Source: Oscillospiraceae bacterium (GTDB lineage: Bacteria > Bacillota > Clostridia > Oscillospirales > Oscillospiraceae). Taken from it: a stretch of 64,000 nt of DNA. Both the position numbers and the translations under genes were made by a program. Location of the stretch: positions 1-64,000 of the forward strand of contig WRLE01000012.1 in the NCBI GenBank assembly GCA_009777775.1, written 5' to 3'. The notes under the pieces are model-generated. The model did not search any database. It was not told the origin of the DNA and was given only the letters and a program-made list of their open reading frames with translations. Of this stretch, positions 6,954 to 15,061 are shown piece by piece (position 1 is the first letter of the stretch; every line of letters starts with the position of its first letter).

Positions 6954-9428
6954 TTACATGATATTAACGAAGTGGGAGAGTTCGAAAACCTATATTTGTC
7001 CGCGGGATTACCCCAATCAGGTCCCACTATCACATATTCACTCATTAGATTACTAAACAGCATAACAGATGGCATTGTTGCAGCTGTTATCATATTGATA
7101 GGAATTTTACTGGTTGCCATAGCTGCCTTATGTCTACGCTTCAACTTGCTGGCTGCCGTTGAGGAGGATTATAGGGAGATAGGGGTAATGAAAGCCATCG
7201 GTATTAGCAACAAAGATATCAAAAAACTCTATTTGGCAAAATTCGATTTCATTGCTGCAATTGCCTGTGTCATCGCTTATATCATTTCATTATTCATAAA
7301 CAGCGCATTTACAGCAAATATAGCTTTGTACATGGGAAGCTCAGACAAAAGCTTTTGGAAAAATCTACTCCCAGCGCTTGGAGCTGGAATCGTTTTTGTG
7401 GCAGTGGCTGCTTTCTGCCGTTTGATACTAAGGCGTTTTCGTAGTATCTCGGCTACCCAGGCAATCCGCATAGGGGTTTCGCCAAACAATGGTAAAACAC
7501 AAAAAAGACTTGAATTATCGAAAAGCAGCTTTCCAAACGTAAATGTTTTTCTCGGTGCAAGGGATGTAATAGGTCGCTTTAGTGTATATGGCTTGCTGTG
7601 CTTCGTCTTTGTTATATGCACATTTTTGATGCTTGTGCCTCTATGTACTCTGAGTACAGTGGAATCGCCAGAGTTTCTGACCTATATGGGTGCGGCAAAA
7701 AGCGACATTCGTATTGACCTTTTATACGATGGAGAAATGGAACAAAGATACGAGCAGATGATTGACTACATTAGAAATGATGATGATATTGAAAAATATG
7801 CGGCATTTCTAGCAAGCAATTACAAAGTGTTAAGCGATGATGGAGCTTACGAAAACATACGCATAGAAACCGGTGATTTCACGATATTCCCGCTGGAGTT
7901 CTTAATCGGAGCAGCTCCGACAGACGAAAATGAAATTGCTTTATCTGTTATGAATGCTGAGGAATTGAACAAAAGCATAGGCGATACATTGACATTACTG
8001 ATAAATGGAGAAACAAAAGACTTGATTATCTGTGGCATATATCAAGATATAACCAATGGTGGTAAAACAGCAAAAGCCATACTTTCATACGACCCCGCTT
8101 TGATTCTTTGGTTCACAGTTAATATCAACCTTAAGGAAGGCACAGATATGTTTGCAAAAATAGATGAATACAACGGAGCCTTTGATAAAGCAAAAGTAGC
8201 TGATATTGACAATTATTTGCAACAAACACTTGGTGCTGTAGTCAAGCAATTAAAAATGTCTACAAGATTCGCCATTGGTATATCAATTGGCATAGCGATA
8301 TTGATTACAGCGATGTTCTTTAAGATGCTGACAGCAAAAGACGCAGAGCAAATAGCAATCATGCGCAGCATAGGCTTTTCGCACAAGAATATACATACTC
8401 AGTATGCAACTCGAGCTTTAGTGGTTTTGATGATTGGAATCATCGCTGGAGCAATGTTGTCAGCTACGATTGGGCGAGAAATTGCCAGCATAATAATTCC
8501 CGGTGTTTCAAATATGAGCTTTTCGGTAAATCCGCTAGTTGCTTATTTCATGTGTCCTTTGTCCATTATTGCAGCGGTTATGACAACAATCTGGCTGGTT
8601 GGGATTACAAAGAAAAAAAGCGGTTTTGAACTAGTCGGAATAATATTCCAAAAACCCAGCCTTGACCCACAGCTAACTGCTGAAGAAAACATCCGATTTC
8701 ACGCATGCCTATATGGAATGTACGGATATCGTCCTGCTTTCAAGCTAATGCCGAAGGAATACCGTAATCGAGTTATGGATTTAGCTGAAATCGTTGGCTT
8801 GGAGGACGTATTGTTCAAACCTATAAAAACACTCTCCGGTGGTATGCAAAGAAAACTGGAAATAATCCGCAGCCTTATCCATACTCCGAAGGTTCTATTC
8901 CTAGATGAGCCGACGCAAGGCTTGGATGCCGTAAGCCGCAGGAGCCTATGGGAATATATCAGCGATGTGCGAAAAAAGCACGGTACCACGGTTTTTCTGA
9001 CGACCCATTATATTGATGAAGCTGAGAATGTTGATAGGGTTTGCATTATCAATCAAGGCAAAATCGCAGCTTGTTCACCGCCGAATGAAATAAAAGAAAA
9101 TCTATTGCGGCAGGAACTAATCATCGACGCATCGGATAGAGAAGCACTAATTGATGAACTCAATGTGCTTGGAATGGATTTCACAGTTAATGGACAGCTC
9201 ATCATTCCTTTTCGCGGCACTGAATCTGTGCATAAAACAATAGCAATGATCAAAACGAAACTCAGCGTTTTGAAAATAAATGAACCAACATTAGAAGATG
9301 CTTATAGCTCCAGTTTCACGATATTCCCTAGTTATTGGAAAAATTTTCGGCTCTATGGTTGGTGCTATCTTCAGCATTGCTGGAACCCTAATTGTCGGAG
9401 CAGTTCAAGGAATAACTCTGCCAATTAA
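6864..9428 (+). CDS. Chimeric ORF: 5'-truncated FtsX-type permease fused to an ABC ATPase lacking Walker A
   Basis: 854 codons stitched from different genes. Codons 1 to ~30 are antisense to the nuclease remnant. About 30-585 is an FtsX/MacB-type permease that begins inside its first FtsX domain (VAAVIILIGILLVAIAALCL) and keeps the second (AIGISIGIAILITAMFFKML). Near 8610-8640 it changes abruptly into an ABC-2-type exporter ATPase starting at VGIIFQKPSLDPQL: Q-loop, signature LSGGMQRKLE, Walker B VLFLDEP and switch TTHYIDEAE are present, but the first ~75 residues with Walker A are gone. Near 9300 it runs out of frame into a third fragment. No ATP binding is expected, so this is most likely a pseudogene composite despite the long open frame. 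Confidence 0.8.
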   Translation: MVAVFSYEVKAARVVQNVNMGEIEYLIEFQLHDINEVGEFENLYLSAGLPQSGPTITYSLIRLLNSITDGIVAAVIILIGILLVAIAALCLRFNLLAAVEEDYREIGVMKAIGISNKDIKKLYLAKFDFIAAIACVIAYIISLFINSAFTANIALYMGSSDKSFWKNLLPALGAGIVFVAVAAFCRLILRRFRSISATQAIRIGVSPNNGKTQKRLELSKSSFPNVNVFLGARDVIGRFSVYGLLCFVFVICTFLMLVPLCTLSTVESPEFLTYMGAAKSDIRIDLLYDGEMEQRYEQMIDYIRNDDDIEKYAAFLASNYKVLSDDGAYENIRIETGDFTIFPLEFLIGAAPTDENEIALSVMNAEELNKSIGDTLTLLINGETKDLIICGIYQDITNGGKTAKAILSYDPALILWFTVNINLKEGTDMFAKIDEYNGAFDKAKVADIDNYLQQTLGAVVKQLKMSTRFAIGISIGIAILITAMFFKMLTAKDAEQIAIMRSIGFSHKNIHTQYATRALVVLMIGIIAGAMLSATIGREIASIIIPGVSNMSFSVNPLVAYFMCPLSIIAAVMTTIWLVGITKKKSGFELVGIIFQKPSLDPQLTAEENIRFHACLYGMYGYRPAFKLMPKEYRNRVMDLAEIVGLEDVLFKPIKTLSGGMQRKLEIIRSLIHTPKVLFLDEPTQGLDAVSRRSLWEYISDVRKKHGTTVFLTTHYIDEAENVDRVCIINQGKIAACSPPNEIKENLLRQELIIDASDREALIDELNVLGMDFTVNGQLIIPFRGTESVHKTIAMIKTKLSVLKINEPTLEDAYSSSFTIFPSYWKNFRLYGWCYLQHCWNPNCRSSSRNNSAN

Positions 9429-9807
9429 TAAGCTACTGCTCATATTGGCACTGTCTCCACTCATGTGTTTATCTGGCGGCGCGTTAGCCATAATATTAAT
9501 AGGCCTCATAAAAAACAAAAGAACAGCAAACATGGCTGTCATGCTCATAGTCACACCGCAAATGTTTCTCTCTGGTGCCATTATCCCAATCAACAACACA
9601 AGCGGAGTCTTGATGGTCTTAAGCCGCATGATGCCAATGACATATTGCCTAGACCTCGCTCGCTCTGTTGTATATTCGGGGACACAGGAATACACCAATG
9701 TGGTGATGTTTCACCCATTAGCAAATTTCGCAGTCCTAACCGCTCTTACTGTTATATGCCTACTTGTCGGCACGTTTCTCTTCTCACAATCCAAAAAAAA
9801 CAGATGA
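9298..9807 (+). CDS. C-terminal fragment of an ABC-2 type permease
   Basis: 169 residues starting MLIAPVSRYSLVIGKIFGS, the motif just before the fourth-to-sixth transmembrane helices of ABC-2 permeases. Later features are hydrophobic helices, FLSGAIIPINN (typical of this family) and a short basic tail (FSQSKKNR). The first ~200 residues of a normal member are missing. It overlaps the end of the upstream chimeric ORF in another reading frame, and the junction lies at GATGCTTATAGC near 9300, where the ATPase end (LEDAY) and the permease coincide. Likely a deletion remnant of an ATPase-permease operon. Confidence 0.7.
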   Translation: MLIAPVSRYSLVIGKIFGSMVGAIFSIAGTLIVGAVQGITLPINKLLLILALSPLMCLSGGALAIILIGLIKNKRTANMAVMLIVTPQMFLSGAIIPINNTSGVLMVLSRMMPMTYCLDLARSVVYSGTQEYTNVVMFHPLANFAVLTALTVICLLVGTFLFSQSKKNR

Positions 9808-9822
9808 GTGAACATGGGAAGG

Positions 9823-10341
9823 TTATTTTGCGGAGTGAAGTTTTTTCCATTTTCTAATTTTGCTTCGGAAGGATTTGAAAGGCGCGACAGTATTTGTGTG
9901 TACCCATTTCCATATGGGCCAGTTTGATGCAGTTGAAGACGACCATTTCCTACCACCTGCTTCAAAGAGCTCATCATCAGAAAAACTGTCAAGCCATATA
10001 ATTAACGAATCTACAGCACTAATATAAAGCGAGCGCATTTGAGCAAGGGACTCGTCTTGGTATTCTTCATAAAATCCTTGATACAAAGCTCCCATTTGAT
10101 TCCATTTATACCCAGGAGCAGGGGTGATTACTTCATTGCCATTGAGTTCATCGTTGTCCCAGCCACGAATTAAGCTCATCCAACCAAGCTGGTAAGCCAG
10201 CATCTCCTGTGGTGTGCGGTCGACATCATCGTAGCGGATATGTCTATCTGATTCCTCAATATCATCGAATTCTTTGATAAAAAGTTCAGAAGTCTTTTTG
10301 ATTTCGCTAACAAGCGCATTTTTATCTTTATATTCTGCCAT
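9823..10341 (-). CDS. ClbS/DfsB family four-helix-bundle protein
   Basis: 172 residues from ATG 10341, preferred over 10356 because GAGGG lies about 8 nt upstream. AEYKDKNALVSEIKKTSELF at the start and WMSLIRGWDNDELNG, PGYKWNQMGALYQGFYEEY and WPIWKWVHTNTVAPFKSFRS later match the ClbS/DfsB (DUF1706) family. Members are DinB-like bundles; ClbS hydrolyses the colibactin cyclopropane, but most homologues have no known substrate. Convergent with the ABC-2 fragment (15-nt gap). A detoxification role is possible but not shown. Confidence 0.85.
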   Translation of the reverse strand: MAEYKDKNALVSEIKKTSELFIKEFDDIEESDRHIRYDDVDRTPQEMLAYQLGWMSLIRGWDNDELNGNEVITPAPGYKWNQMGALYQGFYEEYQDESLAQMRSLYISAVDSLIIWLDSFSDDELFEAGGRKWSSSTASNWPIWKWVHTNTVAPFKSFRSKIRKWKKLHSAK

Positions 10342-10445
10342 CAATGTTACCCTCATTTCATATGATATAAATCAAGTATACAACACTAAACACGACAACA
10401 GTATGTCTTGTATATAATCTAAATTATATTGTTAAGAAGCTACCG

Positions 10446-11345
10446 CTACTCATCAGAATTGATTATTTTATACGAAGGACGAAGGATAATATCAAATCTT
10501 GCTGTGATATATTGGATATAAAAACTTTTTTGTAAATCAGATATATATGGGATTTGATTTACAAAATCTCGAATTGTGTTCATATCTATGCGGTTGTATA
10601 TACGCTGGAGTGCTTTACAATAATCTTCGTTTTTAGCTTTCATCATAAAATCGAAGTAATTTATTTTCTTATCGTCATGTTTTATCGCAGAAGTCGGATA
10701 TTGAAATACTCTCGCATTTAGCGCACTCTCGTTATTCATCACTTCCTGCATAACTATCTCGTCTGCCTGCGGTAGTAAACAACTACCACAATCAAAAACA
10801 GGTGCAATTTCTGATATTCCGGATACTGGGTCGTGGAGAAATCCCCAATTGCCATTATGCCGATCAAAATTGCCAAGCAAGGCATCAACTACAAACATAT
10901 CCCAAAAAAAAGCAACCAATAGGTCAGGAGCAATAAATTTTTGTTTCTCAATGGTATCGAGAATGTCATTTAGTTCAGTACCAGTTCCTCCAGATTCTGA
11001 ATCAATAACAGTGTTTTTTATTGAACAGAAGTCATAAAGAATTTTTCCGCCAATGGTAAAATCCAGACAAGCACAGACTATCTTAGTTGTATCGCCGATA
11101 ACAAAAGTTCCAAGCATTGTGTCGTGTGCTGTCACACCGAGGATGTTGAAAATTCCGCTTGCAATGTGTTCGCTGATACAGCTATTCGTGTAAGAAAGAT
11201 CAGTCTTCTTTTTATCGCCAGAAGGTGGAAATTTTAGCATATACTCCTTACCGTTATGTTCCACAGCTATTTTTTTCCCGTTTGCTCCATTATATGCTCT
11301 GCCGGGGATTTGGCTGCAGTTTGTGAAATCAATTTCACCCATCAT
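10446..11345 (-). CDS. HipA-like Ser/Thr kinase, putative toxin
   Basis: 299 residues from ATG 11345, which overlaps the regulator's stop as ATGA and has GGAGAGG upstream. It is shorter than HipA (~440 residues) and closer in size to compact CtkA/HipT-like kinases. GKEYMLKFPPS near residues 32-42 resembles the nucleotide-binding strand with a conserved Lys. NFDRHNGN (about 159-166) carries the catalytic Asp, and APVFDCGSC (about 181-189) the metal-binding Asp. It is preceded by an XRE regulator with its own promoter, the arrangement of HipBA toxin-antitoxin pairs. Predicted to phosphorylate an intracellular target; the target cannot be inferred. Confidence 0.8.
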   Translation of the reverse strand: MMGEIDFTNCSQIPGRAYNGANGKKIAVEHNGKEYMLKFPPSGDKKKTDLSYTNSCISEHIASGIFNILGVTAHDTMLGTFVIGDTTKIVCACLDFTIGGKILYDFCSIKNTVIDSESGGTGTELNDILDTIEKQKFIAPDLLVAFFWDMFVVDALLGNFDRHNGNWGFLHDPVSGISEIAPVFDCGSCLLPQADEIVMQEVMNNESALNARVFQYPTSAIKHDDKKINYFDFMMKAKNEDYCKALQRIYNRIDMNTIRDFVNQIPYISDLQKSFYIQYITARFDIILRPSYKIINSDE

Positions 11346-11764
11346 GTTCGCATACCTCTCCATAAAAACTTTTGTCTGAGGTAATCAGCATGTTCGGGAG
11401 TAATTGTCCCTTCGCTTATTTCTGCGATGTTAATGCTGCCATATAACTCTCCCCACAGACAATCCAGTAAACTAGAACCTTTTTTCAAACCATCAATATA
11501 AGCGTCCAAATCATGCTGTAGGTAACTAGGTAGATTGTATTCATATGACCTCTCGCGCTCCGATTGGCGGATACCTGATTCTGTAAGTAGCTCCATTGAG
11601 ACACCGAGAGTTTTCGCCAGTTTATATACCGTTTCAGCGGAGCTTTTTTCGAGTTTTGTTTTTCCATTGCAAATTTCACTTAATGTCGAGTGCGGTATGT
11701 TCGCTTCAATTGCTAGACGATATTTGGTCATTTTTCGTCGTTCAAGCAGGTCTTCGATTATCAT
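11342..11764 (-). CDS. XRE-family HTH regulator, HipB-like antitoxin
   Basis: 140 residues from ATG 11764, chosen because GAGAGG sits seven bases upstream; longer in-frame starts lie inside the promoter. Residues ~5-62 form a Cro/C1-type helix-turn-helix (MTKYRLAIEANIPHSTLSEI then CNGKTKLEKSSAETVYKLAK). The C-terminal ~75 residues are helical and acidic, and may contact the kinase. It overlaps the kinase gene by 4 bp (ATGA). The -10/-35 region contains an inverted repeat, consistent with autorepression. Confidence 0.85.
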   Translation of the reverse strand: MIIEDLLERRKMTKYRLAIEANIPHSTLSEICNGKTKLEKSSAETVYKLAKTLGVSMELLTESGIRQSERERSYEYNLPSYLQHDLDAYIDGLKKGSSLLDCLWGELYGSINIAEISEGTITPEHADYLRQKFLWRGMRT

Positions 11765-11795
11765 ATATAAACCTCTCTTTGCATTTGTTGCATTC

Positions 11796-11824
11796 ATTAT
11801 ATCGGAATACCGAAATAACGTCAA
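11796..11824 (-). promoter_or_regulatory. Promoter and likely operator of the HipBA-like operon
   Basis: On the minus strand TTGACG (11824-11819), 17-bp spacer, TATAAT (11801-11796). Within the spacer is an imperfect inverted repeat, TATCGG-AATA-CCGAAA on plus (11800-11815), placed to block polymerase if the XRE protein binds it. Confidence 0.75.
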
Positions 11825-12033
11825 GACGCAATAAGTCCATTTGTGATTAACTTGTGATAATGTCAGGATGACACGGTTAGTACTTGCTGAGGATGAGTTG
11901 ACCAGTAATCAAAGTGTCATTATCGAACTCAGCCACATTCTCACCACGCTTCCATATATAAGACTGGAAAATTCGCAATTCGTTACAGGTTTTCAAAAAA
12001 TAACGCACTTTTTTTCCATATAAGGTTTTACAC

Positions 12034-12063
12034 AACGCCTCTCGCATTTGAGCGGCGTTTTAT
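12034..12063 (+). terminator. Orphan intrinsic terminator
   Basis: AACGCC-T-CTC, loop GCATTT, GAG-C-GGCGTT, then TTATTATT. No recognisable plus-strand gene ends just before it. The 11825-12079 stretch otherwise shows no gene, so the terminator may be left from a lost gene. Confidence 0.55.
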
Positions 12064-12079
12064 TATTAGGATAGATAAG

Positions 12080-12211
12080 ATGTCGAAATTTAGCAGCAAA
12101 TATAAATTCGATTCTTACGAAAATTGTCTTTTAGCAATCTCGGACGATTCTTATGTTCACCAGGGTTCAAGAGACGTAAACATAAAGCTATTGAATAGTG
12201 TTAACGAATAA
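12080..12211 (+). CDS. Small ORF, 43 aa, unknown
   Basis: ATG 12080 with GGA-containing AGGATAGATAAG just upstream, running 43 codons to TAA 12209-12211. The peptide (begins MSKFSSKYKFDSYENC) has no membrane segment and no family I recognise. It directly follows an intrinsic terminator and precedes the FtsK-like gene, so it may be the first gene of that unit. Coding status is uncertain. Confidence 0.35.
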   Translation: MSKFSSKYKFDSYENCLLAISDDSYVHQGSRDVNIKLLNSVNE

Positions 12212-12418
12212 TATACTAGAATGGTGATAGTAGTTATTGTCAAGTGAAAAATAGCTGATAAGTCGATTTATCAGTGTAAAGATAAAGGGATGCTGTATTA
12301 TGTGAGACATATAAAGAACATGTCAAATGCCATCAACTATATAGCTGTCTATCTCCAAAAAGATTCATAATCATTGAGATTTCTGATGTATTAAAATGTA
12401 TTATTACTAGTAAAGTGA

Positions 12419-13597
12419 GTGAAAACTATGGAGTTAAATGATAAAGCAAGTCGCATATTTTCTATGTTAAACAGTCATGATAGAGATACGACGATAAATA
12501 ACTTATTTACAGACCAAGGTTTTTTAGTAAGCCCTGGACAACTTTGTGTACCAATTGGAATTGACGTTAATGGAAATAGCGTAATATATGATGTTACTGA
12601 GTTCCCTCATCTTTTGATAGGTGGAACAACGGGAAGTGGGAAAACCGTTTTTTTACAATCTATGCTTGCGGGTATGATAGCAACATATTCAGATGAATTG
12701 CTAAAACTAATAATATTTGATTCTAAAGGCGTTGACTATCATATCTTCAACGGTATGTTGAATTTGCTGCTTCCAGTTGTTACTGACCCCAGTAGAGCAT
12801 TAGAAGCCATATCATGGACTTACACAGAAGCGTTGAAACGTATGAAATTATTGTCTGATGATGGATGTAAAGATTTCGCTGCATACAACGAAAAGAACGC
12901 AGCATTGCCATATATAGTTGTAGTGCTTGATGATTTTTCAACCTTGTCAATGCATCGTGGAATTGACAAGGTTGAAAATGTATTATTACCTGTTTTATCA
13001 ATAGGACGCATGGTTGGTATCCATGTGATTATTGTTACATCAATACCAACAACGAAAATAATCACAACGTCACTGAAAGCAAATATACCCAGTCGGATGT
13101 CTTTTTGTGTTCCGTCAAGAAATATTTCCAAAATGATATTGGATGAAAATGGTGCGGAGAGCTTAAGTAGACAGGGTGAATTTATTATTAAGAGTGGAAT
13201 GCGGCTCAGAAAGGGGACAAGCATATACGCAGATGAATATGAAATGAGCAGCATTATTACAGCAATTAAAAGCTTTAACAAATTATCTGATAAAGGCACT
13301 GAAGTGAAGGTAATTGATATTCTAGGTCCAGATGAAAATAGTTCATTTTCGAGAGATGATACTTTTTCAGAGAATGAAGACGAGCTAATTAATGAGGCTG
13401 TTGATATCATATTCGAAACCGGACAAGCGTCAGTTTCAATGTTACAACGCCGACTAAAGCTTAGCTATTCAAGAGCGGCAAGATTGATTGATGTTTTAGA
13501 AATAAAAGGTATTGTAGGCGCATTTGAAGGATCTAAACCCCGGCAGATACTTATATCACGTCAACAGTGGATTGAAAATAAAACATCAAAAGACTGA
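12419..13597 (+). CDS. FtsK/SpoIIIE-like DNA translocase without membrane domain
   Basis: 392 residues from GTG 12419; ATG 12428 is an alternative, and both have only weak ribosome sites. It starts directly at the motor domain: Walker A IGGTTGSGKT (about 67-76), FDSKGVDYHIFNG, and Walker B YIVVVLDDFSTL (about 164-175). The C-terminal ~65 residues (INEAVDIIFETGQASVSMLQ, then YSRAARLIDVLEIKGIVG) are the FtsK gamma winged helix that in full FtsK reads KOPS-like sites. The four-helix membrane domain and linker (400+ residues) are missing. Such soluble FtsK-like motors are typical of mobile elements and some defence loci. It is followed by a PD-(D/E)XK-like gene on the same strand. Confidence 0.85.
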   Translation: MKTMELNDKASRIFSMLNSHDRDTTINNLFTDQGFLVSPGQLCVPIGIDVNGNSVIYDVTEFPHLLIGGTTGSGKTVFLQSMLAGMIATYSDELLKLIIFDSKGVDYHIFNGMLNLLLPVVTDPSRALEAISWTYTEALKRMKLLSDDGCKDFAAYNEKNAALPYIVVVLDDFSTLSMHRGIDKVENVLLPVLSIGRMVGIHVIIVTSIPTTKIITTSLKANIPSRMSFCVPSRNISKMILDENGAESLSRQGEFIIKSGMRLRKGTSIYADEYEMSSIITAIKSFNKLSDKGTEVKVIDILGPDENSSFSRDDTFSENEDELINEAVDIIFETGQASVSMLQRRLKLSYSRAARLIDVLEIKGIVGAFEGSKPRQILISRQQWIENKTSKD

Positions 13598-13797
13598 AAA
13601 TAATATTGAGTAGTATTTTAGCATTTAGATTTGTAATGCATCGACACCCATATGCTATATACCAGCAGATATATAAAGACGCGCCTATACTGCGCTTAAC
13701 GCAGGGTGTGGTTTTATTGGACTATGGGTGCGCAGATAGAGGAAACAATCTTGGTTAACCGCAAGAAATTACGATTATATGAAGAGGAGTTGGAGAC

Positions 13798-14379
13798 ATG
13801 ACATATCCTATGATGGAGCAAAAACGGTTCAAGGGTGATGAAATTATCACCGATGGTGATAAAAAGATATCAAGTCTACTCGCATTTTGGCAATGGGCTT
13901 ATTCGGATTTAGTTGGAAACACGGAACGCGGTGTGCTTGCTGAGTATTTGGTTGCTTGTGCATTAGGAGTAGAAAACAATTACCGGATTTCATGGAATCG
14001 TTACGATCTCACATCAAGTGATGGTGTGACAATCGAAGTTAAATCATCAGGATATCTTCAAACATGGGAGCAAAAGCAACTGTCTTATATTGAATTCAAT
14101 ATATCGGAAACATACGGTTGGGATAGTGTTAGTAATGAGTACTCTAGTGTCAAAAAGCGGCAAGCAAAAGTGTATGTGTTTTGTGTGCACAAACATAAGG
14201 AACAGGCAACGATAAATCCGTTGCTCATCGATCAATGGGATTTTTATGTATTACCAACAGACACTCTTAATAATGAAGCTAAGACACAAAAAACAATCAG
14301 ATTGTCAGCACTTACAAAAGTGGGCGCACAGAAATGTGCATTCGGTGACATCAAAAGTGAAATATCTAAATACGCATAA
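13798..14379 (+). CDS. PD-(D/E)XK-like nuclease-fold protein, uncharacterised
   Basis: 193 residues with GGAG and TTGGAGAC before ATG 13798. The pattern RGVLAEYLVACALG (Glu49), WNRYDLTSSDGVTIEVKSSG (Asp70, Glu80, Lys82) and QTWEQKQLSYIEF fits a restriction-endonuclease fold with D-x9-E-x-K. The C-terminal part predicts alternating strands (KVYVFCVHKHK, WDFYVLPTDTL). I know the protein type as widespread and annotated hypothetical, without a named function. The 200-bp gap after the FtsK-like gene has no clear terminator, so co-transcription is possible. Confidence 0.6.
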   Translation: MTYPMMEQKRFKGDEIITDGDKKISSLLAFWQWAYSDLVGNTERGVLAEYLVACALGVENNYRISWNRYDLTSSDGVTIEVKSSGYLQTWEQKQLSYIEFNISETYGWDSVSNEYSSVKKRQAKVYVFCVHKHKEQATINPLLIDQWDFYVLPTDTLNNEAKTQKTIRLSALTKVGAQKCAFGDIKSEISKYA

Positions 14380-14496
14380 CACTTCTAATACCTTCCAGCT
14401 TCTGGTGAGGTCTGAAATTATTATTTTTCAATCCGGACGTTAATTCATCGAGAACAATTTCAAAAACACCTATTGGGTAAACAGATGAACATGGGT

Positions 14497-14964
14497 TCAT
14501 GAATTCAACTCCCAGGTGACATCATCCCAGGAGAGGATGTCGGGAACTGTTTCTTCTTCCCAATATTTGACAATGTATTGCAACACCACGTCTTTTTCAT
14601 CGGTATACATTCTGTATAGAGTGATACCTTCTTCCGATGTTTCAAATCCGATTTCCAATGTGTATTGATTCTCGACATTTTCTGTTGGTGCTCCCACCTG
14701 AATGAAAGTGCTGTTTTGTATTGGAATGTCGGGTATTAGTATAATAAAGTCCCAAACATTGGGAGTGAAGCTGCTGATCAATTCATCTAGTAAAGTGGCA
14801 TCGATTTCTTCATCAATAAATTCATCATAATTCGTTTGCAGCGTAAAATTTTGTTCTTGCAATTCATCTTCGAATTGCTTACCGCTACCACCACATCCTA
14901 TAGCAATAATGATCATCAAGAACACAAGACAGCTTAATATAATTAGTTTTGTATAAGTCTTCAT
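14497..14964 (-). CDS. Lipoprotein, unknown function
   Basis: 155 residues. MKTYTKLIILSCLVFLMIII then AIGCGGSG is a lipoprotein signal with lipobox IAIGC. The mature part is acidic (many Glu and Asp) with no motif I recognise. It precedes no obvious partner on the same strand and is separated from the gene at 15062 by ~100 bp. Likely anchored on the outer face of the membrane. Confidence 0.65.
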   Translation of the reverse strand: MKTYTKLIILSCLVFLMIIIAIGCGGSGKQFEDELQEQNFTLQTNYDEFIDEEIDATLLDELISSFTPNVWDFIILIPDIPIQNSTFIQVGAPTENVENQYTLEIGFETSEEGITLYRMYTDEKDVVLQYIVKYWEEETVPDILSWDDVTWELNS

Positions 14965-15061
14965 TAGAAAAGTCCTCCGTTACTTGTTCATTATTACCTC
15001 TCTAGAGCAGTTACATCAATTTTACGAATGGAGACTTTTTGTTCAAAAGTCTCCATCATGA

